Assembly (NCBI GenBank): GCA_002376325.1
Contig: DFMR01000034.1
Coordinates: 4,268 to 24,097 of the forward strand
Origin: Proteobacteria bacterium UBA3588
Lineage (GTDB): Bacteria; Pseudomonadota; Gammaproteobacteria; Thiohalomonadales; Thiohalomonadaceae
Reading direction: 5' to 3'
Length of the DNA: 19,830 bases
A program made the translations under genes and the position numbers. Of this stretch, positions 6,221 through 13,792 are shown one piece after another; the stretch's first letter is position 1, and every line of letters begins with the position of its first letter. The notes under the pieces were generated by a model. It saw nothing but the letters and a program-made list of their open reading frames with translations. It ran no database searches and was not told the DNA's origin.

Positions 6221-8467
6221 TCAGAACTTGAACGGGCTCATGCCGATCTCACCGATCAGCTTCTCCATATCGTTGATGATCTGCGGAATGCGCTGGATGT
6301 CGGTAATCGACACCTCGTACGTCTGCACCCGCTCCTTCTCCAGATTGAGCTGGGTCAACGTGTCGTCGATCTTGCTCATCCGGTAGTGGGCCATCTCGGA
6401 GCCCTTCACAAAGTGACACTGGTAGTTGTCGCCCTTCTGGCAGCCCATCAGCATGACGCCGTCGTAGCCGCTGTTCAGTGCGTCGGTGATCCAGATGGTG
6501 TTGACCGAGCCGAGGCAGCGCACCGGGATGATACGGGCGTAGGCGCTGTACTCCTGGTGGGTCATACCGGCCATGTCGAGCGCCGGGTAGGCGTCGTTCT
6601 CGCAGGCCAGCACCAGCAGGCGCGGCTTCTCGGAGAATTCGTCCGGCATGTCGACGGCCTTGAGCTGCTGGCCGACGGTCTCGACGGAGTAGTTCTCGAA
6701 GGAGATGACGCGCACTGGGCAAGCGCCCATGCAGGTGCCGCAGCGGCGGCAGCGCGCTTCGTTGTATTGCGGATAGCCCTTTTCGTCCTCGTTGATGGCG
6801 CCGAACGGGCACTCCACGGTGCAGCGTTTGCACTGGGTGCAGCCTTCCACGCGGAAGGTGGGGAACGACAGGTCGCCGGAGCGCGGATGCGCGGCGCGGC
6901 CCAGGGCGGCGTTCTCGCAGGACTGGATCGCCTTCAGCGCGGCGCCGGTGGCGTCTTCGATCGCCTGATGGGCGTCCATCGGGCGGCGCACCGGGCCGGC
7001 GGTGTAGATGCCGGTGCGGCGGGTCTCGTAGGGGAAGCAGATGAAGTGCGAATCGGTGAAGCCGTTCTTCAGGTGCGGGACGTCGGTACCCTGGCGGTAC
7101 TGCAGGTTGAGGATGGAGGTGACGGGCGCCTCCTGCTCGGCCTTCAGCTTGGCCGTCAAATCGGCGTTGCCGTCTTTCTCTGCGGCTTCGATATCCTGCG
7201 CGATGTAGGGGTTCGGGCCGCTGGCCGGCACCATGCCGGTGGCCAGCACCACGATGTCGGCATCGATGGTGGTGTCGTCGGCCAGGATCTTGTCGTTATA
7301 GCTGACCTTGAGGCCGCTGCCGGCCGCTTCCACTCCCTTCACCGTACCCTTGGAGAAAGCGACGCCCGCCTCTTGGCCGCCGCGGTAGACGTCTTCACCG
7401 TCGGCACCGGGGGTGCGCAGGTCGTCGAAGATCACCGTGGCGTCGCCGCCGGCGTCCTTCACGTAACGGGCCTGCTTGATGGAGGTCATGCAGCAGTGGC
7501 CGGAGCAGTAGGGCAGGTGGCCCTCGGTGTCGGAACGCTGGCCGGCGCACTGCACGAACACCACGTTCCTGGCGTCGGAGCCGTCGGCCTTCTTGATGGC
7601 GCCGCCGTTGGCCTTGACCATCTTCTCGAAGGCCAGCTGGTCCATCACGTCCGGGCTCTTGCCGCCGCCCAGTTCCGGCAGCTTGGCGATGTCGTACGGG
7701 TGGAAGCCGGTGGCCTGGATGATGGCGCCGACCGTGATGTCGTTGCTGGAACCGCTCTCGGTGGCCAGGGTCACGCTGAAGCGGCCCGGCGCGCCGTCGG
7801 TGCTGGCGACGGTGGTGTTGAGGTGCACGGTGATGGCGCTGTTGCCTTCGACCGCCGCGATCATTTCGCCGGTGGTATTGTCGGCCAGCACGTCGTAGGG
7901 GGCCTTGGCGGGATACTTCTTATACATCTCGCCGGCCACGCCGCCGAGCTTGCCGCTCTTCTCCACCAGGTCGACCGTATAACCGGTCTTGGCCGCTTCC
8001 AGTGCCGCGGTCATGCCGGCGATACCGCCGCCGACCACCAGCAGGTGGCGCAGCAGACCCTGCTCGCCGGAGGCGGCGGGCATCTTCATGTATTTGGATT
8101 CGGCGCAGGCCATACGCACGTAGTCGTCGCCCATCTCCTGGGTGGTCTCGCGCGCCTCGTCGGTGTCGGGCCGGACCCAGATGACGCCTTCGCGCAGGTT
8201 GGCGCGCGACAGGGTGACGCCCTCGAAGCTGAATGCGTCGGTCTTGGCGCGGCGCGAACAGGCGGCGATTACCACGTGGTTGACGCCATCGTTGTCGATG
8301 TCGTCCTGAATCATCTTCACGCCTTCGGCATTGCACAGGAACTCGTGTTCCTTGGCCACGGCGGCCTTGCCTTCGCGCTTGGCGACGTTGGCCAGCTGTG
8401 CGGTATCGAGGCGATCGCCGATGCCGCAACCCTGGCAGATATAGGCTCCAATCTTCATGTCAGCCAC
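6221..8467 (-). CDS. qmoB: QmoB-like HdrA/MvhD flavoprotein
   Basis: This is a 748-residue cytoplasmic FAD and iron-sulfur protein. An N-terminal HdrA-type domain has cysteines C11, C14, C45 and C70. A Rossmann FAD site reads VVGGGIAG at 144-151, and HdrA-like cysteine blocks follow (FVQCAGQRS, CSGHCCM). Two ferredoxin motifs lie at C543-C553 and C573-C583. The C-terminal ~130 residues form an MvhD-type domain (LLVLACEND, IPVRCLGSVN, MGCQKGDNYQC). Length and domain order match QmoB of sulfate reducers and sulfur oxidisers. GTG 8467 is chosen because GGAGGG lies exactly 7 nt upstream; an in-frame ATG three codons later is 16 nt from it. The start lies 3 nt after the qmoA stop, so translation is probably coupled. 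The role is to receive electrons from APS reductase or another donor and pass them to HdrCB. Confidence 0.92.
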   Translation of the reverse strand: MADMKIGAYICQGCGIGDRLDTAQLANVAKREGKAAVAKEHEFLCNAEGVKMIQDDIDNDGVNHVVIAACSRRAKTDAFSFEGVTLSRANLREGVIWVRPDTDEARETTQEMGDDYVRMACAESKYMKMPAASGEQGLLRHLLVVGGGIAGMTAALEAAKTGYTVDLVEKSGKLGGVAGEMYKKYPAKAPYDVLADNTTGEMIAAVEGNSAITVHLNTTVASTDGAPGRFSVTLATESGSSNDITVGAIIQATGFHPYDIAKLPELGGGKSPDVMDQLAFEKMVKANGGAIKKADGSDARNVVFVQCAGQRSDTEGHLPYCSGHCCMTSIKQARYVKDAGGDATVIFDDLRTPGADGEDVYRGGQEAGVAFSKGTVKGVEAAGSGLKVSYNDKILADDTTIDADIVVLATGMVPASGPNPYIAQDIEAAEKDGNADLTAKLKAEQEAPVTSILNLQYRQGTDVPHLKNGFTDSHFICFPYETRRTGIYTAGPVRRPMDAHQAIEDATGAALKAIQSCENAALGRAAHPRSGDLSFPTFRVEGCTQCKRCTVECPFGAINEDEKGYPQYNEARCRRCGTCMGACPVRVISFENYSVETVGQQLKAVDMPDEFSEKPRLLVLACENDAYPALDMAGMTHQEYSAYARIIPVRCLGSVNTIWITDALNSGYDGVMLMGCQKGDNYQCHFVKGSEMAHYRMSKIDDTLTQLNLEKERVQTYEVSITDIQRIPQIINDMEKLIGEIGMSPFKF

Positions 8468-8470
8468 TGT

Positions 8471-9751
8471 TTAACCCTCCTGACCCGCGACTCGAGTGAC
8501 CACCTGGATGGCGCGCAGCGCCGCCGCGGTGGCGTTCTGCGCGGCACGGTTGACGTCCAGCGCATCGGACGAGCAGCCGGCACCGTAGATGCCGCTGTCG
8601 CTGTCGAGTTCGATGAAGTTGTGTTCGTTGATCTCCACGCCGGTGGGCAGCACGCCGGCCGGTACCGTCGACTCCATGCCGGTGGCCAGCACCACCAGGT
8701 CATGCTCGTTGCGGTAGCGGTGGTAGCCCTCGGTGTCCACGCCGTTGAGCAACACGTTGTCGTCGGCGCCGCCGGTGATGTTGGCGACCTTGGACTTGAC
8801 GAAGGTGACGTTGGGGTCGGCCTTCACCATGCGGTGGAAGTCGTCGATGCGGTCGATGGCGCGGATGTCGATGTAATAGACGGTCGACTTGCAGTCGTCA
8901 CCCAGCTGCTCTTTGATGTAAGTCGTCTGCTTCAGCGTCGCCATGCAGCAGATGCGCGAACAGTGCTTCAGGTGGTTCTGGTCACGGGAACCGGCACACT
9001 GAATGAAGGCGATGTTCTTCGGCGCCTGGCCGTCGGAGGGACGCACGATCTTGCCGCCGGTGGGACCGAACGGGTCCAACATGCGCTCGAACTCGACGTT
9101 GCTGATGACGTTGTCGTAGCGGTCGTAGCCGTAAGGCTGAATCTTGGCCGCGTCGTAGGGCTTCCAACCGGTGGCCCAGACCACGGCGCCGACGTTCAGA
9201 CTCAACTCCTGCTCCTGCATCTCCAGGTCGACGGCGTTGTACTTGCACGCCTCTTTCGCCTTGGCGCCGTCGTCGCCGGCGACGATGCGCGGGTCGATGA
9301 CGTAGCGCTGCGGGTAGGCCATGGCGGAGGTGAGGTAAGCGCCCTTGCGCTTCTTCATGCCGTAGTTGAATTCGTCGTCGAACTCGGTGCTGACGGCCTT
9401 TTCGCATTCGCCGCAGGCGGTGCAGTTCTCATTGACGTAGCGCGGAGAGACCTTCACGCTGACGTTGAAGTTGCCGGCTTCACCCGTGACGCCGGTGACT
9501 TCCGCCATGGTCAGCAGGCGCACGTTCTTGTTGGCCTTGAGACGGCGGTACTGGATCTCCAGACCGCAGGTGGGGAAGCACAGCTTGGGGAAATATTTGT
9601 ACAGCTGGCTGACTCGGCCACCGACACTGGGTGCTTTTTCCAGCAGGATGACCTGCTTGCCGCACTCGGCCGCTTCCAGGGCCGCCGTCAGGCCGCTGAT
9701 GCCGCCACCCACGACCAGTATGGTCTGGTTGGTTGCGATTACCTCAGACAT
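8471..9751 (-). CDS. qmoA: QmoA-like HdrA-type flavoprotein
   Basis: This 426-residue FAD/iron-sulfur protein is the first gene of the operon. It shows an FAD-binding VVGGGISG at 13-20, an HdrA-type FPKLCFPTCG block (C58, C62), a CTACGEC cluster motif (C110, C113, C116), and the FIQCAGSRDQ and CSRICCM blocks typical of HdrA. The length is close to that of QmoA (a little over 400 residues), shorter than QmoB, and without an MvhD domain. ATG 9751 is chosen over an in-frame upstream ATG at 9955 because GGAGGAAA lies 7 nt before it and the homology begins there; the extra 68 residues upstream have no family resemblance. QmoA and QmoB are thought to form the flavin core that exchanges electrons with APS reductase. 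Upstream is a ~280-nt divergent regulatory region. Confidence 0.92.
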   Translation of the reverse strand: MSEVIATNQTILVVGGGISGLTAALEAAECGKQVILLEKAPSVGGRVSQLYKYFPKLCFPTCGLEIQYRRLKANKNVRLLTMAEVTGVTGEAGNFNVSVKVSPRYVNENCTACGECEKAVSTEFDDEFNYGMKKRKGAYLTSAMAYPQRYVIDPRIVAGDDGAKAKEACKYNAVDLEMQEQELSLNVGAVVWATGWKPYDAAKIQPYGYDRYDNVISNVEFERMLDPFGPTGGKIVRPSDGQAPKNIAFIQCAGSRDQNHLKHCSRICCMATLKQTTYIKEQLGDDCKSTVYYIDIRAIDRIDDFHRMVKADPNVTFVKSKVANITGGADDNVLLNGVDTEGYHRYRNEHDLVVLATGMESTVPAGVLPTGVEINEHNFIELDSDSGIYGAGCSSDALDVNRAAQNATAAALRAIQVVTRVAGQEG

Positions 9752-9890
9752 TGAATTTCCTCCATCAACGGATGAATACGTCGTTCTGCTCTGCGCATGG
9801 CGCAAAGCGACCGGCTCGCGGATACGGGACGGCCGCCACGGATAGAGAGTCCTTTCGGAGTAAGGTCGACACGATACCTGCTCTCCGGGC

Positions 9891-9992
9891 GAATTTACAT
9901 AAGCACAACATCGAATTTTCCGATGCGCGAATAGATTCGATGTATGTATGCGCATTCATTGCCGTTGTGGAACAGCGAGAATTTACATAAGC
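9891..9992. promoter_or_regulatory. Direct repeat pair in the qmoA / cbbQ divergent region
   Basis: The 14-mer GAATTTACATAAGC occurs twice in the same orientation, at 9891-9904 and 9979-9992, offset by 88 bp. The 279-bp region is shared by the divergent qmoA and CbbQ-like genes and is much more AT-rich than the flanking coding DNA. Such paired sites suggest a regulator that binds both and loops or co-regulates the two operons. No regulator gene is adjacent and no consensus promoter could be placed with confidence. Confidence 0.5.
9908..9943. promoter_or_regulatory. 9-bp inverted repeat, candidate operator
   Basis: ACATCGAAT (9908-9916) is the exact reverse complement of ATTCGATGT (9935-9943), with an 18-bp spacer. 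It lies between the two copies of the 14-nt direct repeat, in the shared upstream region of qmoA and the CbbQ-like gene. Its arm-to-arm spacing of about 2.6 helical turns would suit a dimeric or tetrameric regulator. The symmetry is seen directly; the regulatory role is inferred. Confidence 0.45.
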
Positions 9993-10030
9993 TTTTTAAT
10001 CAGGATTTAGCTTAGACCGAGGATGACGTT

Positions 10031-10843
10031 GTGCAAGTGAGCGAATTGAAACCGGAGCAGCATTTCATCACCGACGAACCCTATTACGTTGCCACCGGCA
10101 GCGAGATCGCAGTATTCGAGGCGGCCTACCGCAATCGCTTACCCCTACTGCTCAAAGGGCCTACCGGTTGCGGCAAGACCCGTTTCATGGAGTACATGGC
10201 ATGGCGGCTCAAGCGGCCGTTGATCACCGTCTCCTGTCACGACGACCTCACCGCCTCCGATCTGGTGGGACGTTATTTGGTAAAGGGCGGAGAGACCGTG
10301 TGGGTGGACGGGCCGCTGGCGCGCGCAGTGCATGCCGGCGGCATCTGCTACCTGGACGAGATCGTCGAGGCGCGCAAGGACACCATGGTGGTGATCCATC
10401 CGCTGGCCGACGACCGCCGCGTGCTGCCGATGGAAAAGCTGGGTACATTGTTGCAGGCCGGTCCCGAATTCTGTCTCGCCATCTCCTACAATCCCGGCTA
10501 CCAGAGCGTGCTCAAGGATCTGAAACAGAGCACGCGCCAGCGCTTCGTGGCGCTGGAGTTCGACTATCCCTCGGCGGAGCTGGAGCAGCGCATCGTCGCC
10601 AGTGAGGCGGCGGTGGACGCGGCGATGGCGGAGAAGCTGGTGAAGTTTGCCCAGATGACGCGCAACCTCAAGGGCAACGGCCTGGAGGAGGGCGCCAGCA
10701 CCCGCCTGCTGGTGCATGCCGGCAAGTTGATCGCCGCCGGCATCGCCCCGGTCACCGCCTGCGCCGGCGCCATCGCCCAGGCCCTCACCGACGACCCCGA
10801 AATGCTCGCCGCCATCAACGAGCTGTCGGCATCGTTGTTTTAA
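10031..10843 (+). CDS. CbbQ/NorQ family MoxR-type AAA+ ATPase
   Basis: This is a 270-residue AAA+ ATPase of the CbbQ/NorQ/GpvN group, which works with a VWA partner to activate or insert metal into a target enzyme (RuBisCO for CbbQO, nitric oxide reductase for NorQD). Walker A is GPTGCGKT (43-50) and Walker B is ICYLDE (105-110). The stretch AISYNPGYQS followed by KQSTRQRFVALEFDYP is typical of this family. GTG 10031 is chosen because GAGGA (10019-10023) lies 7 nt upstream. The VWA gene follows on the same strand, but 179 nt away with a repeat element between. No RuBisCO or NO reductase gene is in the window, so the choice between CbbQ and NorQ cannot be made here. Given the sulfur-oxidation setting, CbbQ seems somewhat more likely. 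Confidence 0.88.
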   Translation: MQVSELKPEQHFITDEPYYVATGSEIAVFEAAYRNRLPLLLKGPTGCGKTRFMEYMAWRLKRPLITVSCHDDLTASDLVGRYLVKGGETVWVDGPLARAVHAGGICYLDEIVEARKDTMVVIHPLADDRRVLPMEKLGTLLQAGPEFCLAISYNPGYQSVLKDLKQSTRQRFVALEFDYPSAELEQRIVASEAAVDAAMAEKLVKFAQMTRNLKGNGLEEGASTRLLVHAGKLIAAGIAPVTACAGAIAQALTDDPEMLAAINELSASLF

Positions 10844-10850
10844 TAAATAT

Positions 10851-11000
10851 TCAACCACGGGGAACACGGGGTGATGAATGTGAACACATCGTCCGGTGCC
10901 GGAGTTAAGTCGCTGTGCGGGATGTTGTGACGGCGTACGAATGTGCGGAGAGGGTTTTTCCTTTAATTCCCCCGTGTTCCCCGTGCCCCCCGTGGTTAAT
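10851..11000. repeat. CACGGGG-ended inverted-repeat element between the ATPase and VWA genes
   Basis: CACGGGGAACACGGGG (10856-10871) has its exact 16-nt reverse complement at 10970-10985. The right arm continues with another CCCCCCGTGGTTAA unit (10986-10996), mirroring AACCACGGGG on the left. The arms are built from a ~9-nt unit (CACGGGG plus two bases). The ~100-nt interior has no gene. It resembles the dispersed non-coding repeats found between genes in many proteobacteria; a related element lies at 18728-18860. Confidence 0.75.
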
Positions 11001-11022
11001 TTTTGTGTGTGAGTAGTGAACC

Positions 11023-13128
11023 ATGCCGACATCAGAACAGATAGCCGCGCAGCTGGACGACACCCTCGAAGCGGAGTTCACCTTCATTCGCAGCGAAGAG
11101 CTGGTGCCGTTGCTGTCGCCGTTGAGCGAAGAGGAGCAGTTGTTCGTCCTCGACTGGACGCGGCGCATCGCCAGCACCAATGTCGAGATCGCCCATCAGT
11201 TCGCGCGCCGCGCGCCGCAGGCGCTGGCGGCGCTGGAACCGCGGGTGCTGGAGGCGTGGGCGCTGCACGCCATGGATGTCTACGATCGCGGCGGGCTGCG
11301 GCCGGCGCTGGAGGTGATCCGCGATGTCGACAGCTTCATGCGCCTGGCCCACGAGCGTACCGCCGGGGCGCTGTTCGACGAGGTGAGCGGGGTGCTGTTG
11401 CCCTTCGTGCGCGGTCTGTCGGGACGCCGGCTGCTGCTCGATCAGGCCGGCACCATCTACACCGACAGCGAAACCCTGTTTCTGCCGTCGCTGATGGCGC
11501 AGCTCGCCAGCCGCGAGGACAACTTCCGCCTCTATAAGGTTGCCGTGGCGCTGCTCTGGGCACAGACCCGTTACGGTACCTTCCGCCAGCCGTTGCAGGC
11601 GGCGCTGGCCGGCTATCCCGACCCGCAGCGCGCCCTGGCGCTGTTCAATGCCCTGGAGACGCGGCGGCTGGAGGCCTGCATCGCCCGCGAGCTGCCGGGG
11701 CTGTACCGCGAGATGGGCGCGCTGCGGCGGCAACTGGGCGAGGCGGAGGAGCCGGCCGCGTGGGGCGAGGCGCTGGCGCAGTTGCAGGCGCCGACAGCAA
11801 GCGCCGCCGATGCCCTGGCCCTGGTGGCGCGGCTCTACGACGGGCCGCTGCCGCCGCCGCGCTGTTACCAGGGTGAGCTGCAACCGGAGGCGGTGGCCGC
11901 CTGCATGGCGGCGCGCATCGAGCGGGAGAAGATGCTGTTCCGGGTGCGCCTGGCCCAGATGCTGGAGGAGCACAAGGCGAAGCGGCGCGAGCCGGACGGA
12001 CCGACCCAGCGGCCCGGCGTGCGCGAACGGGCCGACCCGCAGCAGCCCGAGGGCCGCAGCTTCGAACTGACCCTGGACGAGGTGCCGGTGGCACCGCCGG
12101 AGCCGGTCAAGCAGCTGATGACCTCGATCATCCTCGACCTGGGCGAGATCCCCGACGAATACCTGGTGCCCGCCGGCCCCGGCGAGTACGACCCGAGTCT
12201 CTACCAGGAGCAGCCGCCCGATCCGGAGGCGGTGTGGCAGGGGACCTATCACGAGATCGGCGCCACCTTCTACAACGAGTGGGACCACGGCCGGCAGCAC
12301 TATCGCAAGGGCTGGTGCGTGATGCGCGAGAAAGATGTGGTGCCGGTGCATGACGGGTTCGTCGCCGCCACCCTGGCGCGCTACGGCGGCCTGGTGAAGC
12401 ATCTGCGGCGCAGCTTCGAGGCGTTGCGCGACGAGGAGCGGCTGCTCAAGCGCCAGACCTTCGGCGACGACATCGACATCGACGCCCTGGTGGAGGCGCT
12501 GGCCGACGCCCGCGACGGCCGCGAGATGAGCAACCAGCTGTTCACCCGCCTGCACCGGGTGGAACGCAATATCGCGGTGGCCTTCATGGTCGACATGAGC
12601 GGCTCGACCCGCGGCTGGGTCAACGACGCCCAACGCGAGGCGCTGCTGTTGCTGTGCGAGGCGCTGGAGGCGCTGGGCGACCGCTATGCCATCTATGGCT
12701 TCTCGGGGATGACCCGCAAGCGCTGCGAACTGTACCGGGTAAAGCGGTTCGACGAACCCTATGGCGACGAGGTCAAGGCGCGCATCAGCGGCATCCGCGC
12801 CCAGGACTACACCCGCATGGGCTTCGCCATCCGTCACCTCAGCCAACTGCTGCAGGAGACCGAGGCGCGCACCCGCATCCTGATCACCCTCTCCGACGGC
12901 AAGCCCGACGACTACAGCGACTACCGCGGCGTCTACGGCATCGAGGACACCCGCCGCGCCCTGATCGAGGCCAAGCGCGCCGGCATCCATCCCTTTTGCA
13001 TCACCATCGACAGCGCAGGTCCGGACTACCTGCCGCACATGTACGGATCGGTCAATTACGCCGTCATCGACGAGGTGCGCGCGCTGCCCTACAAGGTGGC
13101 CGAGATCTACCGCCGGCTTACCTGTTAA
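11023..13128 (+). CDS. CbbO/NorD-type VWA-domain protein
   Basis: This is a 701-residue partner of the upstream AAA+ ATPase. The C-terminal ~180 residues form a von Willebrand A domain with the MIDAS motif DMSGS (D524-S528), a downstream threonine region (DYTRMGFAIRH) and the LSDGKPDDYSDY block typical of CbbO/NorD proteins. The N-terminal ~300 residues are helical and leucine/alanine-rich, followed by a charged, proline-rich linker (about 320-350). The pair acts as an activase or metal-insertion machine; the VWA protein is thought to bind the target enzyme and tether the ATPase ring. There is no clear SD sequence; the tract GTGAGTAGTGAACC precedes the ATG. Its start codon lies 22 nt after the repeat element. 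The stop codon is inside a 15-nt tandem duplication. Confidence 0.88.
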   Translation: MPTSEQIAAQLDDTLEAEFTFIRSEELVPLLSPLSEEEQLFVLDWTRRIASTNVEIAHQFARRAPQALAALEPRVLEAWALHAMDVYDRGGLRPALEVIRDVDSFMRLAHERTAGALFDEVSGVLLPFVRGLSGRRLLLDQAGTIYTDSETLFLPSLMAQLASREDNFRLYKVAVALLWAQTRYGTFRQPLQAALAGYPDPQRALALFNALETRRLEACIARELPGLYREMGALRRQLGEAEEPAAWGEALAQLQAPTASAADALALVARLYDGPLPPPRCYQGELQPEAVAACMAARIEREKMLFRVRLAQMLEEHKAKRREPDGPTQRPGVRERADPQQPEGRSFELTLDEVPVAPPEPVKQLMTSIILDLGEIPDEYLVPAGPGEYDPSLYQEQPPDPEAVWQGTYHEIGATFYNEWDHGRQHYRKGWCVMREKDVVPVHDGFVAATLARYGGLVKHLRRSFEALRDEERLLKRQTFGDDIDIDALVEALADARDGREMSNQLFTRLHRVERNIAVAFMVDMSGSTRGWVNDAQREALLLLCEALEALGDRYAIYGFSGMTRKRCELYRVKRFDEPYGDEVKARISGIRAQDYTRMGFAIRHLSQLLQETEARTRILITLSDGKPDDYSDYRGVYGIEDTRRALIEAKRAGIHPFCITIDSAGPDYLPHMYGSVNYAVIDEVRALPYKVAEIYRRLTC

Positions 13129-13152
13129 GAATGCCGGTGTTAAGAATGCCGA
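13123..13152. repeat. 15-bp tandem duplication containing the stop codon
   Basis: TGTTAAGAATGCCGG (13123-13137) is followed directly by TGTTAAGAATGCCGA (13138-13152), 14 of 15 bases identical. The first copy contains the TAA stop of the VWA gene. Because the period is a multiple of three, the second copy gives an in-frame second TAA. Confidence 0.85.
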
Positions 13153-13388
13153 TAACCACCGAGTACACACCGAAAGCACCGATTTAACGCATTGGCGTGC
13201 ATTTAATGGGTTTCTTTGCGCGCCTGGCGTCTTGACGAGAGTCCGGTCTTGGGGTTGGTAAAAGAGGATCAATCTCGCCAAGACGCAAAGGCCGCCAAGG
13301 GGAAAAAGCGGGAGTAGAACCGTAGGATGGGGTTCGCCGGCCTCACCACGCCTTACTTACTCTGTACCGAACAATTCTTCAGGCTTTG
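13153..13388. repeat. Intergenic region with degenerate repeat and inverted repeat
   Basis: No gene is supported here. At 13154-13182 there is a degenerate array of CACCGA units at a ~9-11 nt period (AACCACCGAGTACACACCGA, then AAGCACCGA), which recalls the CACGGGG element ends. At 13227-13240 GCGTCTTGACGAGA matches, with one mismatch, the reverse complement of TCTCGCCAAGACGC (13273-13286). The flanks contain GCAAAG-like units. Both patterns resemble common non-coding proteobacterial intergenic repeats. Confidence 0.5.
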
Positions 13389-13514
13389 CTACTCGGTTTC
13401 GTCCGATATTTTTACTTTTTGGGTCGCCAGCAACCGCATTACCACCACTTTGGCCACCAACGCCAGTCCCACAATCAGCACGCCGGACAGGATTGCAATC
13501 GTCTGAACGCTCAT
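13389..13514 (-). CDS. 41-residue single-pass membrane microprotein
   Basis: This short gene encodes MSVQTIAILSGVLIVGLALV followed by AKVVVMRLLATQKVKISDETE. One hydrophobic helix spans about residues 5-27, followed by a basic then acidic C-terminal tail. Its ATG is preceded by a strong GGAGG (13524-13528) at 9 nt, and it ends in TAG. The composition is typical of small inner-membrane subunits or regulators. I do not recognise a family. It lies alone between the VWA gene (convergent) and the monooxygenase-like gene upstream on the same strand, with that gene's terminator in between. It should therefore have its own promoter within 13515-13669. Evidence for a real gene is the RBS plus the coherent transmembrane pattern; conservation has not been tested. 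Confidence 0.6.
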   Translation of the reverse strand: MSVQTIAILSGVLIVGLALVAKVVVMRLLATQKVKISDETE

Positions 13515-13669
13515 GAGTAGTTACCTCCAGGCACAAAGGCATCTCAACACCGGTCGAAATGCTTTGCGCCATGCAAAACCCGACAAGGCCTTTGTTTATA
13601 CAGGGTAAAGGGCCTGTTTGGAACAATCGGCGTTTTGGCGGGAGCACAGATTTGGATGGAAAGACGCAT

Positions 13670-13701
13670 AAAAAAACCGCTGTCCCTTGCGGAGGCAGCG
13701 G
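13670..13701 (-). terminator. Intrinsic terminator of the monooxygenase-like gene
   Basis: On the minus strand CCGCTG and CAGCGG (13696-13701 and 13677-13682) form a stem, followed directly by seven T residues (A-run 13670-13676 on the plus strand). It starts about 90 nt after the stop of the gene ending at 13793, and separates it from the 41-residue microprotein gene. Confidence 0.75.
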
Positions 13702-13792
13702 CTTCAGTCGCGGATGTGGGTATGACGACTGTTTCCAAGGACCGAATCATTACCACTTCGGTGAGTATAGACAGCGGTATCGAACGATTGGT

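Noticed and set aside
6203..9754. Very long open frame (1183 codons) on the plus strand
   Set aside because: It is antisense to qmoA and qmoB, whose cofactor motifs are clear. Its protein is a low-complexity His/Val/Gly/Asp/Leu composition typical of antisense frames in GC-rich genes.
9752..9955. 68-residue N-terminal extension of QmoA
   Set aside because: The strong GGAGGAAA RBS and the start of homology both point to ATG 9751; the extension covers the regulatory repeats.
11032..13281. Long minus-strand open frame opposite the VWA gene
   Set aside because: It is a shadow of the CbbO/NorD-type gene: no domain, antisense-type composition and no RBS.
13357..13647. 96-codon minus-strand open frame overlapping the microprotein
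   Set aside because: It has no RBS or domain and is out of frame with the 41-residue gene, which has a strong RBS and a coherent membrane helix.
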